Source of the DNA: Tillus elongatus
Taxonomy: Eukaryota > Arthropoda > Insecta > Coleoptera > Cleridae
DNA length: 64,000 bases
Direction: 5' to 3'
NCBI GenBank assembly: GCA_964006375.1
Contig: OZ023265.1
Span: 164,450,118 to 164,514,117 of the forward strand
Positions 23,361 through 39,095 of this stretch are shown piece by piece (position 1 is the first letter of the stretch; the number at the start of each line of letters is the position of its first letter). Both the position numbers and the translations under genes were made by a program. Below the pieces are notes generated by a model. It did no database searches. It saw only the letters and a list, made by a program, of their open reading frames with translations, and was not told where the DNA came from.

Positions 23361-24130
23361 CCGATACTAAACGAATAAGCAAAATAATTGAACAAAATAA
23401 TTTAATTATTGATGTAGCTTGTATGAACACAGATGTAGACATTTTTGTCCGGCTTCACAATTGCTTGTTTTCTTTTATATAACCGGTTATGCCTTTTTAC
23501 GGCATCGTCAAGACAGGAAATATGTACAGAGAAGAAAATAAGCAATTGTGAAGCGTTTATATATTATTATCTACTTCGATAAATAATGGACGCCTAACTA
23601 CCACTAATAATATATTTGGCTGGAAAAAAATAAAATGTAGCTTCCATAAGTCTATATGAATTGTCTCTTAGCTATCAACCATGCGAAAACAAAGGCAGTT
23701 CTGTTAATTATTAATATCGCGCAATAATTGAATCAAGATTTATTGTCTTGTAAATAGTTTCAGTGTAAGTGAGTGTATGAATCTGGAGTGTTATATAGTA
23801 GGAAACGAACTGTATTGGGGAGTTATTATGTGTCGAGTGGCCTGTGTGGATCGTTCTGCACGAGGGTAGGAGAGACTGGGAGAGTATCTCTCTCCACTCT
23901 CTAAGCAATGAATTACGGTTGGAGCTGTTTTTCGGCATATTTCACCCCATTCGATCCGTTTTGCTCAATTAAACCTTGTTTCGGCTACAATGGTTACATC
24001 TTAATGACGTTACTAACACAATACAATGTGTTCAATAGGACAGTAACCTATAGAAAAAGTGGGATAATTCGTTTAGGAGCTAGCAGAAGCTAAACTATAA
24101 ATTTATTGTAGTAGTAATTATATTTGTTTA
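23361..24130. other. No gene recognised; contains a small foldback
   Basis: Mostly single-copy-looking, with a 100-bp foldback at 23453-23553. Confidence 0.45.
23453..23553. repeat. ~100-bp foldback hairpin
   Basis: The arm CTTCACAATTGCTTGTTTTC at 23453 pairs with GAAAATAAGCAATTGTGAAG ending at 23553 with one unpaired base. The loop is about 50 nt. Could be a small MITE. Flanking duplications are unclear. Confidence 0.7.
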
Positions 24131-24132
24131 TA

Positions 24133-25927
24133 CAGTGCTTTCGAAAAGTAACGAATATATTCATTATTTCTGAAATTGTGAGTTTTTCGAAAAAATCCTC
24201 TGACACGTCGATTTTGTTTTAAACGAAGACACTTTCTGACATATTACCCATATTTTTGACGTCATCGTTGTTCGAGATATGACGTCACCGACAATTTTTT
24301 AAATGGCAACCCCCCCAGTTTCGACCATGATTACATTAGCGTGAGTATGTAGACAAAAAATATGAAGAAAAACGATTTTAAATTACAAAATGCTAAATTT
24401 AATAATAATAATTATGTAAAAAATCAACTGAAACAAATGTTCAAATTGTGCACCGTTGGCTGCCTGACAGTAGCCAAGACGATTAATAAATTCTTTTTGA
24501 AGATTGTCAATAACCTCAGGAGGTATACGATGTATCTCGTGACGAATTCTTGCTTTTAAATGTTCTAAATTTCCCGGTCTATTAACGTATACCTTGCTTT
24601 TTAAGTATCCCCACAGGAAGTAATCTAGGGGTGTCAAATCTGGCGATCTAGGTTGCCACTCAATCGGCCCCCTTCTCGCTATCCAGCGATTCTGGAATAC
24701 CACATGTAAATAATGACGGACAGGTGTTGCATAATGAGAGGTGCACTATCGCGGTGAAAGAAAATACAATTTCTCAAAAGATCACGTTCCTCTATATCTG
24801 GATATAAAGTTATTAGTTCAGGAATAAGGTCGTCGCGAAGGAAATCCAAATATTTTGCACCGGTAAGGTTCACGTCAAAGAAATAGGGACCCAGAATTCT
24901 TCCGTCGACTATGCCGGTCCACAGATTAACTTTTAAGGACGTTGAGTGTGATACTCCATCATCCATCGAAGATTCTCAGTAGCCCAATAACGACAGTTTT
25001 GCATATTGACATGGCCATTCAAAACAAACGTAGCCTCGTCAGAAAAAAGTAGGTTTTTTACGAAATTATTATCATTAGTGCCTAGTTCTTGCATTTGCTC
25101 GCAGAATTGATTTCACCGATCAAAGTCGTCTTCAGATAGCTCATGAACAAGGCATACCTTGATAGTTTGCTTTTTTTCATAATTTTATGAACTGTGGACG
25201 CTGCCATATTGAAATCGGAAGCCAATTGGTTATGTGTTAAGTGATGATTTTCGTGTATTGCCAACAAAACATTAAGTTGATCTTCTTCTGATTTTGAAGA
25301 TCGACCAGATTTAGGAATATCACGAACATGCCCAAAGTTACGTTATTAGACTCAATATTGCTTGCTATGCTTTGGCTAATGGGATGCCGATCCGGATGAG
25401 TTTCATTAAACAATTCAACTACTTCTTTTTGGGTGCGCATCCTATCTCCAAATCTGATCATGCAAAGAATTTCAATTCGCCATCGTTCAGTTAATTTAAT
25501 CATTCTTTTATAAAATGACAAAAGTCACTAGTCAATAAACACTTCAAACACACTGCTTTTGCCAAACCAAAGATAAGAACTAAAGAGATAACCCAAAAAA
25601 ACTGAAAAGACTATTTACCGAAGTACGATTTTAAGTTTTTATCTGACAAAAATATAAAAAAACATTCCTGGTCTCCTAGGCTACCCTCAGGCAGCCATAA
25701 TTTTTGACGATGTGTACCTTCTTTCAAATGGCGTGGTCGAAATTGGGGGTTACCATTTAAAAAAATTGTCGGTGACGTCATATCTCGAACAACGATGACG
25801 TCACAAATATGGGTCGTATATCAAAAAGTGTCTTTGTTTAAAACAAAATCGACGTGTCAGAGGCTTTTTTTAAAAAACACCTAATTTCAGAAATAATGAA
25901 TTTGTTCGTTACTTTTCGAAAGCACTG
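24133..25927 (-). mobile_element. Degenerate DD36D-related transposon with ~194-bp TIRs
   Basis: 1,795 bp from CAGTGCTTTCGAAAAGTAAC to its inverse, flanked by TA (24131-24132 and 25928-25929). TIRs at 24133-24326 and 25735-25927 share CGACAATTTTTTAAATGG and GACGTCATCGTTGTTCGAGA. It is not placed in a microsatellite, unlike its relatives. The transposase is broken. Confidence 0.9.
24383..25502 (-). pseudogene. Broken transposase of the 24.1-kb transposon
   Basis: Four readable pieces on the minus strand in shifting frames. An N-terminal HTH region (25237-25502; KEVVELFNETHPDRHPIS resembles the TYPQRR region of the 912-1991 protein). A second HTH (25082-25267; NMAASTVHKIMKKSKLSRY). A core piece (24679-24966) with LWTGIVDGRILGPYFF and FFHRDSAP carrying the second Asp. 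A C-terminal piece (24383-24703) with RWIARRGPIEW, PRSPDLTPLDYFLWGYLK carrying the third Asp. At least three frameshifts. Confidence 0.88.
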
Positions 25928-25929
25928 TA

Positions 25930-26985
25930 TAAAATTGTGAATTATTAATAGTTGATAAATTAGATGTAATAGCCAATATTCATTTAATTTGTATTTCTCC
26001 TTTACCTTTGTGTCTTTCCTTGTGTTAACCTCTTTTGACCGCAGCCTCCCCAGTACGTTAAAAAGTCACCATGACAGGCTCCATTGGTGTGAAAAGTGTC
26101 CCAGTGTTTCTCCTGCAACAACTTGTAGCGTAGATGTGTGCATGCATATGTATGTGTGTGTATGTGCACATGAAGAGATAATGTGCATTTTCTGTCCTGC
26201 ACCTAGTGTTAAGTACTGGACGTATAAAGCCTATTGACGTGAGTGCGTATACATGAGTGTGTATGCGCTCGTGTATGTGTGTGGGTGGACATGTATGTAA
26301 GTTTTAATTTTAATATATATTTTTAGTAAACAGCAAGTGTATAGGGAGATAAAAGAAGATAAAAGAAAAAAAGTTAAATAGCTTGTTAGATTAACATTCT
26401 TAAGACAGGTTTTGCCATTGTGAAAAGCAAGATCAGATGCATCCTTGTTCATTTTAAAGATTGACAGTGACTGAATGAGCCAGTTCTTAAAGTCAAAACT
26501 CTAATAAAAAAATTCTGCTTTAAAACTACACCATGCAATAAACCGAAATGTTTGCATTTTCTTGCGAAAAATGTAATATCGATATGGTCAAAAAGTACAA
26601 CAAAACTAAAGCGCTTTCAATTTGGTGACAGTTTAACATAATATAAAGTAATTGTTTGGCAAATTACTGTAACTAATTTCTGTAACGCGAATTGCAATTT
26701 TCGTTAAAAAAATGGTTTGCAAATTTTCATGCAAACGTTTGTTTTTTATTTTCGTCAAAAAGATTTTTGTGGATAATTATGTTTTAACAGGTGTGTAATT
26801 AGCTTAAAGAGATCGTTGCCCAGGAAAATCGGATCAGTTTTTTTCTGGAACATAAAATGTTAAGTTTATATTCCGAAAGTTATTTTACTTTTTCAAACAA
26901 TAAAGTTATTTTAATGAAATAAGGTACGCTGTTTCTACTATATGTGGGTTATACTAAACTCCATGACTCTTATTTAAAAAAAATC
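25930..26985. other. No gene recognised
   Basis: Single-copy-looking. 26130-26300 has imperfect TG/TGTA-rich low complexity. 26800-26950 carries short diverged motifs of the hairpin-TA repeat (inverse orientation). Confidence 0.4.
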
Positions 26986-26986
26986 T

Positions 26987-27610
26987 GGACGCAGCAAGGG
27001 CGTTATGGTAGTGAATTTTCATTAAAATGTTTTTAATAGGAAATAATTTTTTTTAAGAAAGCTTACATCAAATTTGGTTACCAGTATAACCTATATAGGA
27101 GAAACAATGTACCATATTTCATCAAAATAACTTTGATGTTTGAAAATGTACAAAAATCTTCCGAAAATAAACTTTAAATGTGCTCAAAAGACTGGTTTCC
27201 TGGCCAACGAACCTTAGGTTAATAGTAAATTAAGATATCGAAAGAAACATTTTATGAAAAATCACTACCATAATGCACTTGCTGAGTCCCTAATTTATAT
27301 TCTTACAAACATGCATTATCTTTCGATGGAAAATGCAAAAATTGCAATAGTATAAGGCGTGTTCGATTAGCAAAAAACCAGCGACTTATGGACCACCTGG
27401 GATTGTAAAAATAATTTTATAAGATGCAGCTCCAAACATCGTATAATTAATATATAAAAAAATTCTCCTATCTTGTATAATAATGGATATATTGAGCTTT
27501 ACCCTAGAAAAGCGTCACCCTGTATATATGCAAACAGATAAAAACTGAAACTAATCCAGATATGGACCTAGTTCGCGCTCATTTGAAGAAATCTTTTCAA
27601 AATTCAAAAG
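26987..27610 (+). repeat. Hairpin-TA repeat, forward copy with shortened middle
   Basis: 300-bp module at 26987-27290, then a direct jump to CCCTGTATATATGCAAACAG and the conserved segment (GATATGGACCTAGTTCGCGC). It has no long (TA)n and ends near AAAAGTCAC. Confidence 0.8.
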
Positions 27611-28549
27611 TCACTAAAATTGTATCCAACTCTAAGAGTAAAATTGTGATGGCCAAAAATAAATATGAATGTAAGAAGAAGAGCATGCCTACATTTGTAT
27701 TACAAATGTCAGAAAACAAAATACTTATTTACATGTCACTTTGAAAGTAGATCTGACATTTATCAAAATAATTTGTCAGTTGAATATGACATGTACTGTT
27801 GCCGTGGACTATTATGCACTATTGTTTTACGCCTTATGAGAATCTTGTTTTTTTTTTTTTGGAGAACGAAAGCTTATTTTACTGTTTAAACATTTTCGAT
27901 CCCTTAACCTGAAATGGTTTTCGTCTCATTTAACATTGTTTTATGGTAGCGTCGCAGTAGGTTTTAGAATCTAGAAATTATTCTATTTTGTGTGAATTTT
28001 TCGTTGCATACCTAGAACAAGTTTTATTTTTCTTCAATTATAAATGACAATTTTAAGTAAATTCCTATATTTTCTGTGCCCAATGTGTTGAACGGATGCG
28101 AAACGGGAGAAGCAAATTTCATTTAAAGGTAAAATGACGAAGAGAACTTTATTCGAGGCACGAGCATTGTTTCAATTTTTTTTTTAATATTAATAACATT
28201 TATCGGTAAATTACCATATTGTTTGTTTTTTGAAAAAAATTTTCAGAAACATGCTTAGAGGAAGCCCTTTATGCATTAACCATCGGACAAATGCTGTGAT
28301 CTCAACTCCACAATACAGTTAAGAGACCTAAAGTAAATTTGAGGTTCTGTGCAAGGTAAACATGCTACAATAGAGGTAGAAATGCAAACTGTAAAAAACT
28401 CACCTTACAGAAGTCCATAGAAAGGAGAAACTACTTACCAACACCGTTTCTCCATAAAAACTTCTATTTTGTCCAATTGAAAAAAAAAGAAACGCTAAAT
28501 AATAAGCGTAATCTGATTCGTTATTAGAATTAAATAAATAACTGAAACT
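27611..28549. other. No gene recognised
   Basis: AT-rich. 28230-28330 shares CAGAAACATGCTTAGA with 54.69 kb, so it may hold a diverged piece of the family described at 54.6-55.0 kb. Confidence 0.4.
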
Positions 28550-29034
28550 CCTACCAAAGCATCACACAAAGGGACTATTTTAAATTAATTTTTTGCAAAT
28601 AATTTAATAAAATAAAGAACAATGAAGATTGTAGCTGAAACTTAAGGCTTTTTAACTTCTTACGACATTTATGCTGCATAGCTGTATTCACTTAGGTACT
28701 CTATCTAGAACGTGTCAATTTTGACGTTTGGAATCGCGACTTTTTTGACGTTTTAACAAGAAAAGCTTAAAAGCTTATACCTTTTTTTTATTTCAACGAA
28801 GAGATTCAAATTTTGGTGCATGGTTTTCTTTTTATGATATGATAACCCTCGTACCCAATATGGTTGCCCTAACTTTGTTATTTCCGGAGATATAAAAATT
28901 TTCCGGGAAAAACTAGTTCGATTTTCCTGGCTAACAAACTTATCCAAGCCACTTGCAAAAGGAAGGTACTCACCAAGTTTTATCAAAATCGGTCCATTAT
29001 TTTTTAAGTTATCGGTGTGACACATAAATATATA

Positions 29035-29118
<84 letters not shown>

Positions 29119-29520
29119 TATTAGTATTAGTTAAGTATTAATATTATATATTTGCTACTAATTATACATTGTGCAATACAAAGAAGCGAAGTTTGTACTT
29201 CCACACTGTCAATTTTGTAAAATTTTAAGTTTTCTTTTGCTTCTGCTCACGAACACTTCCATGAACGCCTCCAAAGTTAATTCTTCACCTTACAATATCC
29301 AGTTCAAATTCATAGCCAAAATCTATTTATATAAACCGACCTCGGATTTGGGTTACAGGGGTCCTAAATTCCTAAATAGCGCTTATTTTAAGAAATTTTG
29401 TCAAAATTAAAAAGTCGCGATCTCCTCATTAGTGAATTTTTTAAAAGAAAATTCACTAAAAAGACATATTTGCCATTAAAAACCATAACGGACTGGCTGC
29501 GTCGAGAGTTTTTAAGATGT
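28550..29520 (+). repeat. Hairpin-TA repeat, forward copy with insert and mirrored 3' end
   Basis: Middle from about 28550, (TA)n at 29038-29115, then about 200 bp not seen in other copies (29116-29330). The conserved segment, the hairpin ending CTAA at about 29458, and a mirrored front end (AACGGACTGGCTGCGTCGAG) follow. Confidence 0.78.
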
Positions 29521-30109
29521 AAATTTTTCACATGTTCCCTCGTATTTTGGTCCGCAAACGAATAATTCATATTTTTCAATTCGAATACGTTAATTGAGAA
29601 CGGCCCATCGCATTTATCAAATAGCTCGTTTACTCATCCAATTTACTTGTTTCACCAACACATTTAGCAGAAAACGATGCCTGAAATGTTTAAAATGAAC
29701 AAAGTGTACAAATTAGCGAAGTTCAAGTCGGAAAAAAAAGATTAATTAGGGTAAACGAATACACGCAGAGAGAGCGAGACGGATTTAGAGTAAGGAAAAT
29801 GGGAGTGTGGGAGAGAGAAGGAGAGAGAATTGACCGGGAACGGGCCGAACAGATTGCGCTAATATCCCAGTCGAACAGTTGTCGCAATATCCCGTCAAAA
29901 ATGTGCAAACAAGCAATAAATAATCTCCTTGCCAGAGATATTAACGTCTGTTTCCTTCTATCATCCTGCTCGCAGAATATAACAACTCACAATTACATAC
30001 TCTGTGACTGCCATCCAGGCTCTCTTTTTATATCTCACTGGCACAGAAATGCTTTGGTTTTCAAATTGGGAGGGGTGTATACTGTGTTATTTATTAATTG
30101 AGAGCCGAA
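29521..30109. other. Single-copy-looking region, no gene recognised
   Basis: No copies within the window. 29760-29960 is GC-moderate with purine-rich runs. ORFs here lack domains. Confidence 0.4.
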
Positions 30110-30136
30110 ATCAATTATTAGCGAATTTTTTTTCAA

Positions 30137-30232
<96 letters not shown>

Positions 30233-30915
30233 ACCGATAACTCAAAAAATAATGGACCAATCTTAATCAAATTTGGTGAGTACCTTCCTTTTGCAAGTCT
30301 TGGATAAGTTCGTTAGCCAGAAAAATCGGACCATGTTTTCCCGGAGAATTTTGTGTTTTCTTTCTAAAAAAATTAATATCTCCGGAAATTCAAAAGTAAG
30401 GGCAACCAAATTTGGTACGCGTGTTTGTATTACAAAAAGTGAATTTAGGTCTCTAGCTTTAAAGACAGAGAAGTTATGCGCAGTTAAAGAAACAAATTTT
30501 GGAGTTTTCCTCAAAACGTCAAACTCGCAATTTGAAACGTCAAAATTGGCAATGTTTAGGCAAAGAACGTGAAACAAATACGGATTCTGAAAAGAAAGTG
30601 TTGCAAGAAGAGTGTTCTGCGAACCCTTAAGTTTCAGATTCAACCGTCATTGTCCTTCATTTTACTAAAATATTTACAAAAAATTCATTTCAAATAGACC
30701 ATTTCTCTGATGCTTTGGCTGACGGTTTAGTTAAGTTGATGCTTTCGCTGTAGGTTTAATGAAGTTTATGGCTTAACGGTCTATAATTTTTTTTAGCTAA
30801 TTTTCGTAGAACCAATTCGTTAATGCATTTATGCACTTTTTATCGAACTATGATGCGTTTGTAAGAAAAAATCTGGACGCAGTAAGTGCGTTTTGGTAGC
30901 GATTTTTCGGTAAAT
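30110..30915 (-). repeat. Hairpin-TA repeat, reverse copy
   Basis: (TA)n at 30143-30228, then CCGACCGATAACTCAAAAAA, the middle with AACGTCAAACTCGCAATTTG, and an end at about 30880-30915 reading directly as GGACGCAGTAAGTGCGTTTT, i.e. the palindromic module terminus. Confidence 0.8.
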
Positions 30916-30937
30916 TTGCAGTTTAGCTTTTCAAAAA

Positions 30938-31135
30938 AGGGAAGTTACGGGACCAGGAGTGAGTAGGGGTGCTGGGCGGGGTAGGTACTAAAAAGGAAAT
31001 ATGAGCAGAAAATTCGAATAAAATGGGCTTGAAAGCTGTCTATTTGAAGCCATATCCCCCTTAAACCCTGCCTACCCCGCACAGCACCCCTACCCCCCAG
31101 GTGCCGTAGCTTCCTTGGCGGGTAGGAACAAGACA
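30938..31135. repeat. GC-rich foldback repeat, copy 1
   Basis: GAAGTTACGGGACC...GGGTGCTGGGCGGGGTAGG pairs imperfectly with CCTACCCCGCACAGCACCCC...GCCGTAGCTTCC about 100 bp downstream. A second copy is at about 54755-54985. Confidence 0.7.
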
Positions 31136-31559
31136 TTTTTCTTGTGGTTTATGCAGCGAGGGTGGTTGTATGCACGCGAGGGGGAAGGAAAATCCCCACG
31201 ACGAAGCAGACTCATCACTTTATTGTGCGACCGCATAATATATCTATGCTGCGCTAAAACTGTATTTGAGGCCGTTAATAAAGCTACAAACATAGTGTCT
31301 TTTAATGATTGATTGAATCCCCCAGTTAACTAACAATCACTTGGCAAATTTTTAATTTCATGTGTTCTGTCATTTTCCATAATAGCGGCCGAGATTTCAC
31401 TATTGTTGGTTCGGGTAGTATGTTTTATGCCTGATATATATTTAGTTTGGCTACCGTTGATGGATGGTTTATACCTGTTGTATGAATCAATCAACGCGTG
31501 GTAGTTAACTACTCTGTCTGTCAGCTTTTGGACTTTAACCACTAAGTCGTCTCAACGCA
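31136..31559. other. No gene recognised
   Basis: Modest GC. The minus-strand ORF at 31330-31542 has no recognisable domain. Confidence 0.4.
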
Positions 31560-32078
<519 letters not shown>

Positions 32079-33129
32079 AAAACTGAACCATGTACCAAAA
32101 TTTAAGTCTGTAACTTTAAGACAAAAAAGTTATAGACATTTAAAGAAAAAAATTTTGGAAGTTTTCCTGAAAACGTCAAAGTCTCGATTTGAGACGTCAA
32201 AATTGGCAATATTTAGGCAAATAACCTGAAACAAATACAGGATCTGTAAAGAAAATGTTGCAAGAAGAGTGTTCTGCAAACCCTTAAGTTTCAGCCTCAA
32301 CCGTCGTTTGACCTTCATTTTACTCAAATATTTCCAGAAAATTCACTTCAAATAGACCCTTTCTCTGTTGCTTTGGCAGTAGTTTTAGTTAAGTTTGTGG
32401 TTTCACGGTCTATAATTTTTAGCTAATTTTCGTAGAAAAAATTCGTTAATGAGGAGACCGCGAGTTTTCAGTTTTAAAAATGTTTATTTAAATCAGTGCA
32501 AACTAGGCCCCTAGTATCCATATCCGGGTTTACTTTCAGTTTTTATCTATTTGCATATATACAGGGTGACGCATTTCTACGGTAAAACTCAATATAATTA
32601 TTATTATACAAGATACGAGAAAAAATTGTATACGTTAATTATAGGGTGTCTTGAGCTGCATTTTATAAAATTATTTTGACAATCACAGGCTGGCACATAT
32701 GTCGTTGGTGATATACCTAAAATTTTTTGAACATTCCTTATATTACTGCGTTTTTGCATTTTTCATCGAAATATCTTGCATGCTTGTTAAAATAATCGAG
32801 ACGCAGTAAATGTGTTTTGGTAACGATTTTTCATTAAATGGGCTATTAACCTATGGTTGGCTAGGAAACCAGTTTTCTCGGAAACATTTTATGTTTGTTT
32901 TCGAATTTTTTTATACATTTTCGTTATTTTGATAAACAATGGTACATTCGTTCTACTATAATATAGGCTATACAGGTTACAATAAGTTATTTTGATAAAA
33001 TATGGTACATTGTTTCTGCTATATAGGTTATACCGGTAACCACATTGATGGCTGCTTGCATTAAAAACATGTGTGCTATTAAAAACGTTTTTATGAAAGT
33101 TCACTTTCATAAGGCACTTGCTGAGTCCA
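32079..33129 (-). repeat. Hairpin-TA repeat, reverse copy without (TA)n
   Basis: Starts inside the middle (CCATGTACCAAAATTTAAG), passes the second hairpin block (32440-32530) and ATACAGGGTGACGCATTTC, and ends with the 300-bp module at about 32798-33129. It directly abuts the hairpin of the copy to its left. Confidence 0.8.
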
Positions 33130-33832
33130 GACTTTTTCAATTATATAAAGGTACCGATATCTAGTAAACTTAAAAAGGCATTTTTACGAGAATATTATAA
33201 TGGATTGTGTAATCTCTGTTTAAACTATTCTAGTTTTCTTCGCTGGAGCACAATTTCCAAAGACATTTGGAAACACAATTCCTATAAAGTACACATCTTT
33301 TTTAAAACTTTTGAAGTCTACACTAACCGATTTCACCTCGATTAATATATATCGTTTTACTGTCACCATCCTGTTTCCTATGTTTCCTTGTTTTGTTCCT
33401 GCCATTTTCTCTGTGTCGCTTACATAATTCGGTCTGAGAACAGTGTATCTAATGAACGGTTTAAAACAGAAATAAAGTGACAAATGGTCATTAAAATGAT
33501 TAAATGTGTTGTAGTAAATCAAGTGGGCTATTGCAGGATACAGAGACTGGCCTGCTGCGCTGATCTATGCTCTCCCTGTCACATTCTAACATTGTGTCGT
33601 CTAACTTGTCTTGAAACCATGCCAAGATACGTCTGTATCTGTTGTTCTGGGCTTTTCCTTCGGAATTTGACCTATTAATAAAATAGTTCAGATGAAAATA
33701 AACTTGTATACAGAGTGTTAAAAGCTGTGATAGAAGAAACACTTAGAAGATAAGCATATTTCATTATAGACCTAAGTGAAATGGGCTTATGGTCTAAGAT
33801 ACATCAACGTATGTAGATCAATAAAAAAGTAT
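33130..33832. other. No gene recognised
   Basis: No repeat partner in the window. Short ORFs without domains. Confidence 0.4.
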
Positions 33833-34514
33833 GGACGCGGCAAGTGCGTTATGGTAGTGAATTTTCATAAAAATCTTTTTAATAGCAAATATGTTTTCTT
33901 AAAAGAAAACAGCTTCAAATTTGGTGACCAGTATAACATATATAGTAGAAACAATGTGCAATGTTACATCAAAATAACTTTATTGTTTGAAAATGTACAA
34001 AAATTTCCAAAAGTAAACTTAAATGTTCCCGGAAAAACTGGTTTCTTGGCCAACGAACCTTATAGGTGAATAACAAATTAAGCTATTTAAATTTAAAGCA
34101 TTTAATGAAAATTCGCTACCATATCGCACTTGCTGCGTCCCGAATTTCTTATCTTACAAACATGCATTATATTTCGATGGAAAATGCAAAAATCAAATAA
34201 CATAAGGTGTGTTCAAATAAAAAAATAAAAAAATTTGCACCACTTACGACTTATGGGCCACCTTGTGATTGCATGATTGCATTTTGTTCGTATCTTGTAT
34301 AATAACCGATATATTCAGCATTATTGATTTTTTACGAAAATTCGCCAAAAATTATATACCATTAAACGATAAACCCTATAGCTAAAACTACTGCCAAAGC
34401 ATCAAAGAATGGGTCTCGTTGAAATGAATTTTCTGGAAATATTTTACTAAAATGAAGGACAATGACAGTTGAAGCTAAGACTTCAGGGTTTGTAAAACAT
34501 TCCTCTTGCGACAT
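33833..34514 (+). repeat. Hairpin-TA repeat, forward copy, front half
   Basis: 300-bp module 33833-34140 and front part of the middle. At about 34515 it joins a reverse-oriented hairpin end. Confidence 0.8.
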
Positions 34515-34725
34515 TTTGGTGAATTTTCTTTAAAAAATTCACTAATGAGGAGATCCCGACTGTTGAATTTTGAAAAAAATTATTCAAATGACCGCAAACT
34601 AGGACCCCTAAAACCCATAACCCAAGCTGTGGTAACCAAATTTTATGTCATAAAGAGTATCCTTTGTACCAAAATTCAGATTACCGGGTTAAAAGACAAA
34701 TAAATTACAAGCCTCTGATTAAAAA
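34515..34725 (-). repeat. Hairpin-TA repeat, reverse end fragment
   Basis: Hairpin TGAATTTTCTTTAAAAAATT, the conserved segment to CCCATAACCC, then a jump over the (TA)n position into the middle (GTAACCAAATTTTATG). Confidence 0.75.
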
Positions 34726-35739
<1,014 letters not shown>

Positions 35740-35869
35740 CAGATATATGAGACTTTTTTTCTCAAGGTCGCTCTATTTCTGCGATTATGGTGAATCACCG
35801 ACGCCAGTGAGCAGTTTAACCCCACTATCCTGGAAATTTCTTAACACCTGCCTATATGTCTTTCAGAGT

Positions 35870-36052
35870 TTATTTTTAATTTGGAAAAAACTACAAACAT
35901 TGTGAACCAAATTACCAAAATATTTTTGTATATTTTTGTGGGAAAAAATGTCCGTTATAGCCGGTATACGAACTCATTCGTGGTCTGTCTCAAATCAGTT
36001 CAGTATTTTTTGAGTTATCGCTCGGATACATACATACATGATTCATCCATCC

Positions 36053-36151
<99 letters not shown>

Positions 36152-36273
36152 ATATAAAAATTATTCAAACGGAGCTTGGATTTGGCCCTAATTAGCACTC
36201 ATTAAAAAAAATCCGAAAGTCTTACCGTCGTTGCCTCTCTATTAATGAATTTTCATAACGAAAATTCACTAAA
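35870..36273 (+). repeat. Hairpin-TA repeat, variant subfamily copy
   Basis: Same variant front as 31560-32078. (TA)n at 36056-36147. Hairpin TTAATGAATTTTC / GAAAATTCACTAA ends at about 36272. Confidence 0.78.
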
Positions 36274-36375
36274 ATGATTTTTATATTGGACGATTGCCAA
36301 AAAATTCATTATCAGCAAGTAGAGTATAGGCGGCGCGATATCCGGGGCTTGAAAAGAAAGAATATAAAAAAGTCC

Positions 36376-37371
36376 GGAGGCAGCAAGTGCGCTATGAAAG
36401 TGAATTTTCATAAGAATGTTTTTAATAGCAAATATGTCTTTCTAATGTAAGCAGGCATCAGTTACCGGTATAACCCATTTAGTAGAAACAATCTACCATA
36501 TTTTATAAAAATTACTTATTGTTTGAAAATGTACAAAAAAAATTCCGAAAATAAACTTAAAATGTTGGTTTCCTAGCCGACAAAACTTAGGTTAAAGTTG
36601 AGTTATTGAAATTCGAAGGATTTAGTGAAAATTCGCTACCAAAACGCACTTACTGCGTCCCGATTTTTTTTCTTACAAACATGCATCATATTTTGATAAA
36701 AAATTCAAAAATGCAATAATGTAAGGGTGTTGTAGGGATAACCAACGACTTATGGGCCAGCCTGTGATTGTCAAAATATTTTTATACGATGCAGCTGAAG
36801 ACACCATATAATTAACGTGTACAATTTTTTCCTGTAGCTTGAATAATAACAATTATATTGAGCTTTACCGTAGAAATGAGTCAGCCTGTATATATCTAAA
36901 GAGATAAAATCTGAAAGTAAACCCGGATATGGATTCCAGGGGGGCTAGTTTACGCTCATTTGAAAATTAGCTAACAATTATAGACCGTTAAACCATAGAC
37001 TTAAACTAAACATACAGCCAAAGCATCAACTGAACTAAACATACAGCCAAAGCACCAGAAAAGTCTATTGAAATGGATTTTCCGTAAACATTTTAGTAAA
37101 ATGAAGGACAATGACGGTTGAAGCTGAAACTTAAGGGTTTGCAGAACCCTCTTCTTGCGACATTTTCTTTACATAATCCGTATTTGTTTCAGGTTGTTTG
37201 CCTAAATGTTGCGAATTTTGACGTTTCCAATCTCGACTTTGCCGCTTTGAGGAAAACTCCAATTTTTTTTCTTTAACTGCCCACAACGTTTTTGTCTTTA
37301 AACCTACATACCTAAATGTTGGTACATGGTTCACTTTTTATAATAAACACTCGAGTACCAGTTATTTTAGT
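36376..37371 (+). repeat. Hairpin-TA repeat, forward copy
   Basis: 300-bp module 36376-36660. At 36890-36965 the conserved segment appears without (TA)n and passes into more middle sequence (GACCGTTAAACCATAGAC) up to the next copy. Confidence 0.8.
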
Positions 37372-38225
<854 letters not shown>

Positions 38226-38536
38226 TTTTTATAATTAGCGGCTGGCTAAAGTAAACGTTAAAAAATCAAGATAAATAACAGGTATTAAAAAAAATTAAGA
38301 AATTCAAATCCGAAATTTGTTTGATTTGAGGACAGAAACGCCCGTACCAAAGCCCCCAGACCCACATTCATTTTTGTTTGTTTGTTAAAATCTGAAGATG
38401 TCAATGACGATTGTTACCCCTTTTAATTTCAATTCAATTCAATTCAGGTCAGTTTATTCAATCCAACAACACACGAGATCATACACAGAACTTAAGATCA
38501 TAAACACTTCCAAATACCAGAATTTTCTTAATGCAA

Positions 38537-38537
<1 letters not shown>
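38226..38537. other. No gene recognised
   Basis: AT-rich flank without repeat partner. Confidence 0.4.

Positions 38538-38632
<95 letters not shown>
38538..38632. repeat. (TA)n tract, transposon target
   Basis: Left half of a (TA)n tract interrupted by the 38633-41249 transposon. It resumes at 41250-41312. Confidence 0.95.
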
Positions 38633-38635
<3 letters not shown>

Positions 38636-39095
38636 GGTGTCCCTCTAACAATGGGCCAAACCCATATATTCGGATAGAGCATCAAAAATTAAATAGACTT
38701 TTATCAATACGTTTTGTCCGATTGTTGCTTGTTTTCGATATACAGTGTGTTAAATTTGACTTTGAAAAAAATTAAATCGCTTGTTTTTCTGCTAATTACT
38801 GGAATATTGATTTGGAACTTTGTAATAGGGGGTTATCGAGGATGCCGCTTCCAACCGTGATACCTATTTTGAGCTACATCATAGTTGGCGCCACCTACAC
38901 TAAACCCGAATGTTTTACAGGGGCATAACTTTTTCGATGATCAACTTTCTGCAAATCTGTTCAGAAAAACTGAAAACTACTAATTTTTTGTTCGAAAAAG
39001 GTATACTTAGTTGAAACTCGTAAAGTGAGTGGTTACCGAGATATTGCGGTTTTAATAATGGTGTGCATTGAAAATCTCTCAAATCTGAAATTTTA
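38633..39095 (+). repeat. Left terminal inverted repeat of the 38.6-kb transposon
   Basis: Pairs with 40787-41249. The inner end is ...CTCTCAAATCTGAAATTTTA. Confidence 0.92.
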
